Source of the DNA: an uncultured Lactobacillus sp.
GTDB lineage: Bacteria; Bacillota; Bacilli; Lactobacillales; Lactobacillaceae
Reading direction: 5' to 3'
DNA: 64,000 nucleotides
Assembly: GCA_946479925.1 (NCBI GenBank)
Contig: CAMLHK010000005.1
Span: 23,255-87,254, forward strand
Below the pieces are notes generated by a model that did not search any database, was not told the DNA's origin, and saw only the letters and a program-made list of their open reading frames with translations. How positions within the stretch are numbered: position 1 is the stretch's first letter; each line of letters opens with the position of its first letter. This document shows positions 43,687 through 52,757 of this stretch, one piece after another. The translations under genes were made by a program, and so were the position numbers.

Positions 43687-45189
43687 ATGAACAACCAAGA
43701 ATATGATGTAATCGTTGTTGGTGCAAGTAACGCTGGTGGAATGGCCGCTGCGGCTGCTGCCGAAAAGGGTGCCAAGGTTTTGGTCATTGATAAAATGGGT
43801 AGTGCTGGCTATTTATACCGCGAAACGATTGCTGCAATTCACAGTAAAGCACAAAAGAAGGCCGGTGTTGAAATCGACCGTAACGAATTAGTTAACTTTA
43901 TTTCTACTTTTAACCAAGGAAACGTTGATCAGCGTCTATTAAACGTTTGGGCAGACAACAGTTCAGAAATGGTTGATTGGCTCGATGATGAAGTTTTACA
44001 ACCCCATGGTGCCTACATTAAGGCAACGCCAGATGCGCATTACGAAACTGAGCGTAACCGTGCCTTTCCTACAGGAAATGAAGCAACTGCTCCTGACGGT
44101 AAGTACTGGCAAATGGGTTACGGTAATTGGGTAATTGCTAAGGCAGAAGAGCTCGGTGCAAAATTTGCTTGGCATACAAAACTAGAAGAACTAATTGCTG
44201 AAAATGGTCGGGTTGTCGGTTTAGTTGCCAAAAACATGAAATCCAAGAAAACTTCAACTTTTAGAGCGCGTAAAGGCGTAATCCTATGTACTGGTGGTTA
44301 CGGCTCTAACCAAGCGCTAATGCAAAAATGGAATCCACTTGGCTTAAAAACAAACGTTTATACGGATAGTCAAAGAGACGATGGCTCAGGAATTGTAGCT
44401 GCTTTGAAAGTAGGTGCTGCTAAAGATGAAGAACCTGCTTCAATTGTGTTCAACCGTGGTGCAGTTCCAGTTGGAACAAATGCGGAAGACTTCTATGAAG
44501 TTGACTTGACTCCTCCTGATGATCCAGGTTACTTATGGCTAGGTTCCTATCCAATGCTAAAAGTTAACTTAAATGGTGAACGTTTCTTTAACGAAAGTGC
44601 ACCATATCAATTCCAAATGACAGCTGCTTCAAAACAGCCTGGTTACTTAAGTGCAATGATCTGGACAGAAGAAACAATGAGTGATGAAAGCCTCAAGCAA
44701 TATCATACATTGGGTTGTTCAAGATTAGGTTTCCCAGGAATCTTTACTGGAGAAGAAGCACGTAAGGAAGTAAATGATCGTTTGAACGAAGGCTTGGTTC
44801 AAAAAGCTGACACGATCGAAGAGCTGGCTGAAAAGTTAGGTTTACCAAAAGAAAACTTGCAAAAGACCGTTGACCGTTACAATGAAGTGGTAAGCAAAGG
44901 TCAAGATAGTGACTTTGGTAAAGAAAGCTATCGTTTAGAGCCAGTTAATAAGGCACCATATTATGGGGCGATTGTTGGGGGCAGATTATTAGCTACACTC
45001 GATGGACTGCGAGTTAACACCAAGATGCAAGTAATCAACAAGCAAGACAAGGTAATTGAAGGCTTGTATGCAGCTGGTAATTGCTCTGGCGGGTTCTTCT
45101 GGGGCATCTATCCAGATCATGTTCCTGGTTTAACTGCTAGCCATGCTTTAACTTTTGGCCGCTTAGCTGGTAAATACGCAGCAGAATAG
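43687..45189 (+). CDS. Soluble FAD-dependent fumarate-reductase-like flavoprotein
   Basis: A 500-residue FAD_binding_2 protein without signal peptide, heme or FMN-binding domain. The dinucleotide motif reads VVGASNAGGMAAAAAAEKG (a Ser-Asn where the central GxG is normal) and the C-terminal FAD motif reads GLYAAGNCSGGFFWG. Relatives reduce C=C bonds of acids such as fumarate, urocanate or hydroxycinnamates. The LysR-MFS-reductase set recalls the hydroxycinnamate reductase (hcr) genes of L. plantarum, but the substrate cannot be read from sequence. A terminator follows. Confidence 0.82.
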   Translation: MNNQEYDVIVVGASNAGGMAAAAAAEKGAKVLVIDKMGSAGYLYRETIAAIHSKAQKKAGVEIDRNELVNFISTFNQGNVDQRLLNVWADNSSEMVDWLDDEVLQPHGAYIKATPDAHYETERNRAFPTGNEATAPDGKYWQMGYGNWVIAKAEELGAKFAWHTKLEELIAENGRVVGLVAKNMKSKKTSTFRARKGVILCTGGYGSNQALMQKWNPLGLKTNVYTDSQRDDGSGIVAALKVGAAKDEEPASIVFNRGAVPVGTNAEDFYEVDLTPPDDPGYLWLGSYPMLKVNLNGERFFNESAPYQFQMTAASKQPGYLSAMIWTEETMSDESLKQYHTLGCSRLGFPGIFTGEEARKEVNDRLNEGLVQKADTIEELAEKLGLPKENLQKTVDRYNEVVSKGQDSDFGKESYRLEPVNKAPYYGAIVGGRLLATLDGLRVNTKMQVINKQDKVIEGLYAAGNCSGGFFWGIYPDHVPGLTASHALTFGRLAGKYAAE

Positions 45190-45197
45190 AAATTTAC

Positions 45198-45228
45198 AAG
45201 ACTTGTCCTTTTAGGGCGAGTCTTTTTT
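45198..45228 (+). terminator. Terminator of the MFS-flavoprotein operon
   Basis: AAGACTTGTCC / GGGCGAGTCTT (two wobble pairs), then T6. Confidence 0.85.
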
Positions 45229-45438
45229 GTTGCCAAAATTGATCAAGTAGAACAAAAAAATACCATTAGCAAGTTTATCGCTTCAAAAACGAACTTTAAT
45301 TGCAAAAATAGATTAATATTGAGATAAAAGCGAATGTTTTTGTTGTAATCTTTCTTTTACTGCTATACAATAGACAAGAATAAAATAATTGACAAGAACT
45401 TGTTGATTAATCATCGATTTTTGGAGGAAAAATCAAAA

Positions 45439-46749
45439 ATGAATTTTGGTAAAAAACTGGCAGCATTAGCTGTAGCCGGATTAGCTTTAGTAGGTACTGC
45501 TGCTTGTTCGAATGGTGGCTCGTCGTCATCTTCAACATCTGACACAAATAAGATACCAAAGGTAACCAAGAAAACGACTGTTGTTTTCTGGCATGGGATG
45601 CAAGGTCAGCAAGAGACTACGCTAAAGAAACTTGCCAAAGAATTTGAAGCTAAAAATTCTAATATTAAAATTAAGCTTGAACAACAAGGCGATTACGACA
45701 ATTTACAGGCTAAGTTGACTTCTACAATGCAGTCACCAAAGAACTTGCCAACAATTACCCAGGCATATCCTGGTTGGCTTCAAAGTGCCGCTAAGAACAA
45801 GATGTTAGTAAACCTAACTCCTTACATTAATAACAAAGAAGTTGGTTGGGGAAGCGTTGCTGCATCAGAAATTAAGCAAGGTATGCTTGATGGTGCCCAA
45901 ATTAACGGTACACAATACGGTATTCCATTTAACAAGTCAATCGAAGTTTTGATTTACAATCCGGACATGTTGAAGAAGTACGGTATCACTAAAGTACCTT
46001 CAACTAATGCTGAATTAAAGCAGGCAGCACAAACAATTTACCAAAAGAGCGATCACAAGGTTGTAGGTGCAGGCTTTGATAATCTTAACAACTACTACGT
46101 ATTAGGCATGAAAAATGAAGGCCAAAGCTTCTCCAGCAAGGTTGATTTTACTGGCAAGGAATCTTCACGCGTTTTAGACTACTTTGTAAAAGGTGAAAAA
46201 GCAGGCTACTTCAGAATGCCCGGCTCTGATAAGTACCTATATGTACCATTCACTAACCAAAAACTAGCAATGTTTGTTACTTCATCATCAACCGAAACTT
46301 GGATTAAGCAAGCTGCTAAGAAAGGCTTTAAATATGAAGTGGCTGCTCGTCCTGGTAAATACACAATGCAACAAGGTACTGACATCTATATGTTTAGCCA
46401 CGCTAGCGCGATGGAAAAAGCAGCTGCATTCAAATTTATGAGGTTCCTATCATCTAAGGAAAACCAAATTAAGTGGGCAAAAGAAACCGGCTATATTCCA
46501 GTTAATGAAGACGCTACGAAGTCAGCTGAATATAAGGAAAATAAAGAGTTTATGTTACCTGCTAAGTTAGAGGATATTCTGTCAACTAACTCACTATACA
46601 GTGTGCCTGTAATTAAAAATTCTAATGCAGTATTTAGCCAATTAAATCCAATTATGCAATCAATTTTATCTGCTGCACAAAAGGACCGTAACGTTAATAG
46701 TGCAATTAAAACTGGTAAGACAAAATTTGATGCTGCATGGAAACAATAA
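45439..46749 (+). CDS. Extracellular solute-binding lipoprotein, carbohydrate type (copy 2, orphan)
   Basis: A 436-residue lipoprotein. GGAGG 12 bases before ATG 45439 sets the start. The signal peptide ends at VGTAAC. It parallels copy 1 along its full length (GTQYGIPFNKSIE, MQQGTDIYMF against MSQGTDIYMF, and an identical end FDAAWKQ), with many substitutions elsewhere. It has its own promoter region and terminator and no transporter genes, so it must share the permeases at 37016-38707 or be regulated separately for another ligand. Confidence 0.9.
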   Translation: MNFGKKLAALAVAGLALVGTAACSNGGSSSSSTSDTNKIPKVTKKTTVVFWHGMQGQQETTLKKLAKEFEAKNSNIKIKLEQQGDYDNLQAKLTSTMQSPKNLPTITQAYPGWLQSAAKNKMLVNLTPYINNKEVGWGSVAASEIKQGMLDGAQINGTQYGIPFNKSIEVLIYNPDMLKKYGITKVPSTNAELKQAAQTIYQKSDHKVVGAGFDNLNNYYVLGMKNEGQSFSSKVDFTGKESSRVLDYFVKGEKAGYFRMPGSDKYLYVPFTNQKLAMFVTSSSTETWIKQAAKKGFKYEVAARPGKYTMQQGTDIYMFSHASAMEKAAAFKFMRFLSSKENQIKWAKETGYIPVNEDATKSAEYKENKEFMLPAKLEDILSTNSLYSVPVIKNSNAVFSQLNPIMQSILSAAQKDRNVNSAIKTGKTKFDAAWKQ

Positions 46750-46763
46750 AAATATAAATAATT

Positions 46764-46792
46764 AAAAAGTGGGCTTTTTAGCCTGCTTTTTT
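46764..46792 (+). terminator. Terminator of solute-binding protein copy 2
   Basis: AAAAGTGGGCT / AGCCTGCTTTT (two wobble pairs), T6. Confidence 0.85.
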
Positions 46793-46838
46793 AGTTGTCG
46801 TTTTGCAAAGGAATGGTAAGATAAGATAAGCAAATCAA

Positions 46839-46864
46839 TAGCTTTCATTATAACTAGAAAGCTA
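46839..46864 (+). promoter_or_regulatory. Inverted repeat in the leader of corA
   Basis: TAGCTTTC / GAAAGCTA, perfect over 8 bp with a 10-nt loop, about 20 bases before the corA start. No T-run. It could be an operator or a leader hairpin; I see no M-box. Confidence 0.35.
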
Positions 46865-46885
46865 ACCAATCTAAGGATGGGGAAA

Positions 46886-47803
46886 ATGATCAAAGAGCAA
46901 AGATTTCCGGTAGAAACTAAGTATAAGTGGTATGATATCAGCAATTTGAGTGAAGAAGACAGTAACAAACTGCAAGATGATTTTAATTTCACGCCCGATA
47001 TGATCTCTTATATTTCCGACCGTCATGAACGTCCGCACTATGATTATGATACCCATACCCATATTCACTTGCTTGTTTACGATGTACCAATCTGGCCGAC
47101 ACAAACCATCAAGCATTTTACAGCTCACCCGGTAACCTTTTTAGTATCCGGAGAAAACATTTTTACCTTCCATACAGAATCAACTAGTTATGTATTTGAC
47201 GAGTTTAATGACCGTGCAATGAGACGCGAATTATCATTAGCGCAAGATGTAACCGAATTGTTGATGAAATTTTTGCTGTTTTTATCGCAGTATTTCCAGC
47301 GTGCAGTTACGCAGCTAGATGTTCAGCGCAATACTTTGGATCAAAAACTGTCTGGCGATATTGATAATAGGGACTTGGTTGAATTATCTAATATTGAAAA
47401 AAGTTTGGTTTACTTGTCTAGTTCAATCCAAACCAATTTGATGATGCTTCACAGTTTGAAACTTTCAGAACTTGATTTTACCAAGTCTGCTCGTGAGCGC
47501 TTAGATGATGTTTTAATTGAGTCTAATCAGTCCGCAGAAATGGTCAAAATTTCGCAGCAGGTTACGCAAACTTTATCTGCGACATCTAATAATATGATGA
47601 ACAATAACCTGAACGATACGATGAAGTTTTTGACAGTTTGGTCTTTGGTTCTGACTATTCCAACTATCCTAACCGGTTTTTACGGCATGAACGTAAGTTT
47701 ACCTGTAGGTCATAGTTCAACCGATTGGATTTTTATTTCGCTGATTGGAATTGTGTTAATGCTTTGGCTGATCATCTTGATGAAACGACACCACTTCTTT
47801 TAA
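46886..47803 (+). CDS. corA: CorA-family divalent metal ion channel
   Basis: A 305-residue protein: large soluble N-terminal domain, long helical stalk (about 150-245), then two C-terminal membrane helices with the signature YGMNVSLP between them and a basic end KRHH. This is the CorA layout for Mg2+ (or Co2+/Zn2+) transport as a pentamer. The GGATGGGG ahead of ATG 46886 favours this start over an ATG nine bases upstream. Confidence 0.9.
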   Translation: MIKEQRFPVETKYKWYDISNLSEEDSNKLQDDFNFTPDMISYISDRHERPHYDYDTHTHIHLLVYDVPIWPTQTIKHFTAHPVTFLVSGENIFTFHTESTSYVFDEFNDRAMRRELSLAQDVTELLMKFLLFLSQYFQRAVTQLDVQRNTLDQKLSGDIDNRDLVELSNIEKSLVYLSSSIQTNLMMLHSLKLSELDFTKSARERLDDVLIESNQSAEMVKISQQVTQTLSATSNNMMNNNLNDTMKFLTVWSLVLTIPTILTGFYGMNVSLPVGHSSTDWIFISLIGIVLMLWLIILMKRHHFF

Positions 47804-47816
47804 TTGAGGTAGATAT

Positions 47817-48746
47817 ATGAAAAACAAGGTTATTATTGGCTCACTGATTACGACATTACTTGCTTTTATGCTCTATTCGTTAAACCTAAAGCGAGTACAA
47901 AATACAAGTGTTGAAATTGTGGGTCAAAGCCAAAGTGTTAAAAAAGAGCGTGGCAAAGGTAAGCTATCGCATGAGCCAAAAGTTGCTGAAGTAGAATATC
48001 CGACTCATGTTCAAATTGCTTCAGGTAGTGATCAAACTTGGGCCAAGCAGATTGAGAAGCTAATGGGAAAGGATCAGAGCTACCAAGTTGCAGTTCAGGA
48101 CCTTAATTCTGGCAAGTTTGCACGCGTGGCAAATACCACTAAAGCACATGGAGTTACTGGGACTGGGCGGTTATTTTTACTAGCAGCAGTTTTTTACCAA
48201 GAAGAACACGGCAAGCTTACCAGTCATTCAGCAATTAAGGTCAAAAAGTCGGACCGTGCTAAAGGTGAAAAGGCCTTACAACCTGGAATAGCTTATGGAA
48301 CATCTTTTTTAAGGCAGACACTGATGCAGGGGAATAAAACCGCAGGAAATGTTTTACTCCGCAAGGTCAAACCGCAAAAAGTTAATGCTATGGCTAAAAA
48401 GATGGGGGCTAGTTCCACTAAATTTAGTAAAAAATATACAGCCAATCCTTTAGCTCAAACAACAGCAAACGATTTGGTCGCTGTAATGGATGACTTGTAC
48501 AAAAATAAAACACTAAGTCGTCAGTATTCTAATTTAACACTTGGATCATTGAATCAAAATGCGACAGGACAAAAACCAAAATTAGTACAAAAGGTTCATG
48601 GTGCGACTGTATATGCGATTGGTGACGATCGGTCTAGTGTTGCTATTATTGAAAATAATGGTCAAGCATACTGTGTAGCCGTGTGGAGCAATTCAAATAA
48701 AAAGTTTGCTAAACTCGGACAAGTCGTCAGCAATTTCTTTAAATAG
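47817..48746 (+). CDS. Membrane-anchored beta-lactamase-fold protein lacking the active site
   Basis: A 309-residue protein with an N-terminal membrane anchor (residues 5-23) and a basic linker. A serine beta-lactamase/PBP-like domain follows (from about residue 75: VAVQDLNSGKFARV). Where SxxK is expected the sequence reads TGTGRLFLLAAV, so neither the nucleophilic Ser nor the Lys is present. The region that usually has KTG-like residues reads VQKVHGATVYAIGDD. It is therefore likely a non-catalytic surface protein. 13 bases after corA, so probably co-transcribed. Confidence 0.7.
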   Translation: MKNKVIIGSLITTLLAFMLYSLNLKRVQNTSVEIVGQSQSVKKERGKGKLSHEPKVAEVEYPTHVQIASGSDQTWAKQIEKLMGKDQSYQVAVQDLNSGKFARVANTTKAHGVTGTGRLFLLAAVFYQEEHGKLTSHSAIKVKKSDRAKGEKALQPGIAYGTSFLRQTLMQGNKTAGNVLLRKVKPQKVNAMAKKMGASSTKFSKKYTANPLAQTTANDLVAVMDDLYKNKTLSRQYSNLTLGSLNQNATGQKPKLVQKVHGATVYAIGDDRSSVAIIENNGQAYCVAVWSNSNKKFAKLGQVVSNFFK

Positions 48747-48760
48747 ATAAAATAAATTTA

Positions 48761-48800
48761 AAAATGCCTTAAGAGCTAACTTGCTTTTGAGGTATTTTTA
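48761..48800 (+). terminator. Terminator of corA and the beta-lactamase-fold gene
   Basis: AAAATGCCTTA / TGAGGTATTTT type stem with wobble pairs and a long loop, T-rich end. Moderate strength. Confidence 0.65.
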
Positions 48801-48849
48801 ATGCAGAAATACTGTTAAATCAAGATTTTAGTCAATTTGGAAATTTTTT

Positions 48850-48880
48850 GAATACAATCTACAGTCTGTAGATTGTATTC
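48850..48880. promoter_or_regulatory. Perfect palindromic operator before the TetR-MMPL operon
   Basis: GAATACAATCTACA and TGTAGATTGTATTC form a perfect 14-bp inverted repeat with a 3-base centre, 52 bases before the regulator start. Size and position fit a TetR-type autoregulatory operator. Confidence 0.75.
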
Positions 48881-48932
48881 TGCGGTTTGTAGTGTTATAT
48901 TGTTTCCTATGCTGTCAGAGGGAGGGATGAAG

Positions 48933-49496
48933 TTGGTTAAAAAAAGAAGCCTTGATCTTGATAAAGTGATTGCTAAGGCAACAGAAATGATTGGTCAAAA
49001 AGGATTATCGGCAACAACGCTGCCCAGCTTAGCTAAGGAGCTTGGCGTTCGCTCGCAATCTCTTTACCACTATGTTTCTGGTCGTAAGCAATTATTATCA
49101 CTTGTTGGTGCAAGTAGGATTAAAATTCTAAGTAAACAGTTAGTTGACAATCTGATTGGACTTTCAGGTAAAGAGGCATTATTTAAATTTGCAGATATCG
49201 TTCGCAATTTTATTTTGAACGATCCTGCATTGTTTAGCATTCTTTATCACCTCAATGAGTATAAGCCGGAAGATGCAATTACTAAGGAAATCATGAACGT
49301 AATTGCATTTGCTGACAAACTGAATTTAAGAAGCGACAGCACTGTTTCGCTTCATTCCTTAATTGGCGCTGTTTTGGGCTATATCTTTTTAGATGTGTCC
49401 GCGTCGATTGAGGGTGAAACCAGTACCGAGGCTGATCAAGGCTACCATGATATGATTATCAAACTGGTCCAGCCGAAAAATATTTTGGAAGAATAG
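48933..49496 (+). CDS. TetR-family regulator
   Basis: A 187-residue protein with an N-terminal HTH (LDLDKVIAKATEMIGQKGLS, then LPSLAKELGVRSQSLYHYV, TetR type) and a helical ligand domain (TetR_C WHG-like). GGAGG is one base from an ATG at 48927 but 7 bases from the in-frame TTG at 48933, so I favour the TTG. The perfect palindrome upstream is its likely operator and the MMPL gene 14 bases downstream its target. Confidence 0.85.
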   Translation: MVKKRSLDLDKVIAKATEMIGQKGLSATTLPSLAKELGVRSQSLYHYVSGRKQLLSLVGASRIKILSKQLVDNLIGLSGKEALFKFADIVRNFILNDPALFSILYHLNEYKPEDAITKEIMNVIAFADKLNLRSDSTVSLHSLIGAVLGYIFLDVSASIEGETSTEADQGYHDMIIKLVQPKNILEE

Positions 49497-49510
49497 AGAG
49501 GAAAAACAAA

Positions 49511-52459
49511 GTGCAAAAATTATTTAAAAATCATATTTTTTCATTTATTGCATGGGTTTTAATTCTGATTATTTCTGTTGTGGCACTGCCAGACGTTACT
49601 GGGTTAACGCGTGAGCACTCAAACATTTCCTTACCACAGGATGTTCAAAGTGAGGTCGCACAATCAATTCAAAATGATTGGGGACCTAAGCAAAAGAACA
49701 CTTATCAAATTGCAGTTGTTTTTAATAAGAAAAACGGCAAATTAACTGCAGACGATAAGAATGCAATTAATGACACAATTGATCGCATTAAAGAAAATCA
49801 GGATAAATACGGTATTAAGATGGTCTTAGCACCAGACGATAATATCGCTACCAAGAAGCAACTACAGTCAAAAGATAAGACTACTTGGATTTTACAAGTT
49901 AACGTTGCGAAAAAACATGCTCCAATTAATGAAGTAGAGCAGGAATTAACTAAGGCCGTTAAAACTGCAGGTATCAGAACTTATGTTACTGGCGCAGATG
50001 TTTTACAGAACGCTTTCTCGAACTCAATTCAAGAGGGAATTAAAAAGACTGAAGTCATTACCATTGTCTTCATTTTCATTGTTCTAGTAATTGTCTTTAA
50101 GTCACCAATCGTGCCATTAATTTCTTTGTTAACAGTTGGTGTTTCATTTATCACTGCTTTCTCGATTGTTACCAATCTAGTTAAGTATCAAAACTTCCCA
50201 TTTTCAAACTTTACACAAGTCTTTATGATCATTGTGTTGTTCGGAATCGGAACGGATTACAACATCTTACTGTATGATAAATTCAAAGAAAATCTAGGTA
50301 ATGGCCTTGATCGCTATGGTGCGATGAAGGATGCACTTAAGGTAGCAGGTAAGACGATCTTGTATTCAGGATCATCGATCTTAATTGGTTTTTCAGCTCT
50401 TAGCTTAGCTAAATTCTCAATTTACCAATCTGCAGTCGGCGTTGCAGTTGGTGTCGCTATCCTACTAGTTGTTTTGTTAACACTGAACCCATTCTTCATG
50501 GCTGTTTTAGGTGAAAAAATGTTCTGGCCAGTTAAGAAATTTACTGGTGAACATGAAGATAAGCTCTGGCATGGTATCTCTAAGAGCACTATGGCTCATC
50601 CAATTATCTATTTAGTAGTTTTAGCAGTTGTGGTAACACCATTTGCTTTAATGTACTCAGGTCATCTTAATTATGATGATACTGATGAAATTGATAATGC
50701 TACCCCTGCAAAGGCCGGAATGCTTGTAGTTGAAAAGCACTTCTCCAAGGGGATGGCAGAACCATCAACCCTTTATATCAAGAGTGATCATAGATTAGAC
50801 AATGAAGCAGATTTAAGACTGCTTGATCAACTTACTAGACAAATTCAATCTTCTGGGGATGTTTCTCTAGTAACTTCTGTTACTCAACCATATGGAGAAC
50901 GAATTGATCAACTTTATGTTAACAACCAATTAAACACAGTTAATAAGGGTGTCGACCAAGCTCGAGCTGGTTTAAGTAAACTAAGTAAAGCAAGTAAACA
51001 GTTATCAACTGGTGCGAGTCAGTTGGCTAGTGGAACAAGCCAATTACAAAATGGTACCGGACAGCTCCAAAGCGGAACCGGCCAACTCCAAAGTGGTGCT
51101 GGTCAATTGCAAGGTGGTGCTGGAAGACTCCAAAGCGGTACGCAACAAATGACTAGCGGCTTGAACCAACTTAATTCTCAATTAGCAGCTGGTTCTCAAG
51201 GTATTGCTTCAGCTCAAGCCAATACTAAAGCAGCCTTGGAAAAGAGCTACAAGGCTAACTTGGCTCAAAGCATGAATAGCATTCCAGGCTTGACACCACA
51301 ACAAAAAATGGCTGCAATGCAAGCAGCAGGTGCTGCACTTGAAAAATCATGGGCACAAGCTTCAGCTTCAATGCCAAATGTTTCTGGCCAGATGGGTCAA
51401 TTACAATCAGGTGTTGGTAGACTAGCTTCAGCTTCAGGTCAATTAAGCAGCGGTGCCTCCACTTTAAACGGCGGCATAGGCCAACTTAATTCTAGTCTTG
51501 GTCAATTGAACTCAAGCGTAGGTCAACTGAACTCAAGTGTAGGAAAATTGAATTCCGGTGCAGGTCAGTTAGCAGATAATACTCCTAAGTTAACTTCAGG
51601 TTTAGATGAAGTTAACAGTGGCTTGGGTCAAGGTGGAGCTTATCTTACTGGACTTGCTAGTTCATCAGCAGCAGATAGCTTCTATATTCCTAAGGAATTT
51701 ATCAAGAATGATATGTTCCAAACCTCGGTTAAGAACTATCTGAGCCCTGATAAAAAATCAGCAATGATTATGATTGTCTTTAGTTCAAACCCAAGTGGCA
51801 CTAAGGCAACCAAAAAGGCACAAGACTTAAGCTTAATGGCTAAAAAGTCTTTAGCAGGTACAAGACTTGATAAAGCAACTATCGCAATGGGTGGAGAAAG
51901 CTCAAACATTGCTGATATTAAGGATATTGCCAACAAGGACTTTATCAGAACAGCCGCAATTATGTTGATTGGTATCGGAATCGCATTGATTTTCGTTACT
52001 CGTTCATTATTGCAACCTCTATATATTTTGGGTACATTACTTATTGCGTACTTCTGCTCATTATCAATTACTGAATGGGTAGTTAAGGCAACAATGGGCA
52101 AAGACATGTTAACTTGGAATACACCATTCTTTGGCTTTATTTTGTTAATTGCCTTAGGTGTAGACTATAGTATCTTCTTGATGACGCGCTATCGTGCAAT
52201 TGAGGGAGGCAAGCCGAGTGAACGAATGCTTAAAGCTTGTGGTATTATCGGAACGGTTGTTGTTTCAGCTGCAATTATTTTAGGTGGTACCTTCGCTGCA
52301 TTGATTCCATCAGGTATTCCAACTTTAATTGAAGTTGCTTTAACTGTAATTATCGGACTAATTATTTTAGTCTTCATTATGCCAATCACGCTATCTGCAG
52401 CAGTTAAGCTGACTTATGAAGGTGTGCACTGGAATAAGAGTAAACGAGTTAAACAATAG
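49511..52459 (+). CDS. MMPL/RND-type membrane transporter with repetitive extracellular stalk
   Basis: A 982-residue protein starting at GTG 49511 (GAGAGG upstream). Two halves each carry a large loop and about five to six membrane helices with MMPL motifs (FGIGTDYNILLYDKF in the first, ALGVDYSIFLMTRYR in the second). The second extracellular loop (about residues 490-715) is built of repeated QLxSG/QLNSS units such as GTGQLQSGTGQLQSGAGQL, similar to YhgE/Pip-like domains. Such transporters export lipids, peptides or toxic compounds. Control by the adjacent TetR suggests induction by a compound. Confidence 0.88.
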   Translation: MQKLFKNHIFSFIAWVLILIISVVALPDVTGLTREHSNISLPQDVQSEVAQSIQNDWGPKQKNTYQIAVVFNKKNGKLTADDKNAINDTIDRIKENQDKYGIKMVLAPDDNIATKKQLQSKDKTTWILQVNVAKKHAPINEVEQELTKAVKTAGIRTYVTGADVLQNAFSNSIQEGIKKTEVITIVFIFIVLVIVFKSPIVPLISLLTVGVSFITAFSIVTNLVKYQNFPFSNFTQVFMIIVLFGIGTDYNILLYDKFKENLGNGLDRYGAMKDALKVAGKTILYSGSSILIGFSALSLAKFSIYQSAVGVAVGVAILLVVLLTLNPFFMAVLGEKMFWPVKKFTGEHEDKLWHGISKSTMAHPIIYLVVLAVVVTPFALMYSGHLNYDDTDEIDNATPAKAGMLVVEKHFSKGMAEPSTLYIKSDHRLDNEADLRLLDQLTRQIQSSGDVSLVTSVTQPYGERIDQLYVNNQLNTVNKGVDQARAGLSKLSKASKQLSTGASQLASGTSQLQNGTGQLQSGTGQLQSGAGQLQGGAGRLQSGTQQMTSGLNQLNSQLAAGSQGIASAQANTKAALEKSYKANLAQSMNSIPGLTPQQKMAAMQAAGAALEKSWAQASASMPNVSGQMGQLQSGVGRLASASGQLSSGASTLNGGIGQLNSSLGQLNSSVGQLNSSVGKLNSGAGQLADNTPKLTSGLDEVNSGLGQGGAYLTGLASSSAADSFYIPKEFIKNDMFQTSVKNYLSPDKKSAMIMIVFSSNPSGTKATKKAQDLSLMAKKSLAGTRLDKATIAMGGESSNIADIKDIANKDFIRTAAIMLIGIGIALIFVTRSLLQPLYILGTLLIAYFCSLSITEWVVKATMGKDMLTWNTPFFGFILLIALGVDYSIFLMTRYRAIEGGKPSERMLKACGIIGTVVVSAAIILGGTFAALIPSGIPTLIEVALTVIIGLIILVFIMPITLSAAVKLTYEGVHWNKSKRVKQ
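51010..51640 (+). repeat. Internal repeats encoding the QLxSG stalk
   Basis: Tandem degenerate 21-base units (Gly-x-Gly-Gln-Leu-x-Ser pattern), two blocks at about 51010-51150 and 51395-51600, separated by an Ala/Gln-rich helix. Confidence 0.7.
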
Positions 52460-52467
52460 AATTTCAA

Positions 52468-52507
52468 AAGATTGAACTGCTCATTTTGAGTGTTCAATCT
52501 TTTTTTG
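52468..52507 (+). terminator. Terminator of the TetR-MMPL operon
   Basis: AAGATTGAAC / GTTCAATCTT with further pairing inside, T7. Confidence 0.9.
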
Positions 52508-52593
52508 TATATCTGGACTAGCTTTACAAAACTTTTAAGATAAACTAAAATAGTGCTAATTAATTTATTAACAGAATTATGAGGAAAACTGAA

Positions 52594-52620
52594 ATGTCAA
52601 GAGATGTAAATAATCAATAA
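52594..52620 (+). CDS. Possible leader peptide upstream of the ABC-F gene
   Basis: GAGGAAAA before ATG gives MSRDVNNQ and stop; an in-frame ATG at 52579 would give MRKTEMSRDVNNQ. It lies 137 bases before the ABC-F start. Known: antibiotic-resistance ABC-F genes are often controlled by such short upstream ORFs. No clear terminator hairpin was found between the two. Confidence 0.3.
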   Translation: MSRDVNNQ

Positions 52621-52757
52621 AGCTCTACAGATAGCTAAATAATTAAATCACTTTTCAAACATAAAAAGTTAATTATCAGCTCAAAGTAGGGCGAGGCAAG
52701 ATATTAGTTTGGCAAAAAAGCAAATTAATAGCGTACTTACACATTGAGGTGTTTAAA

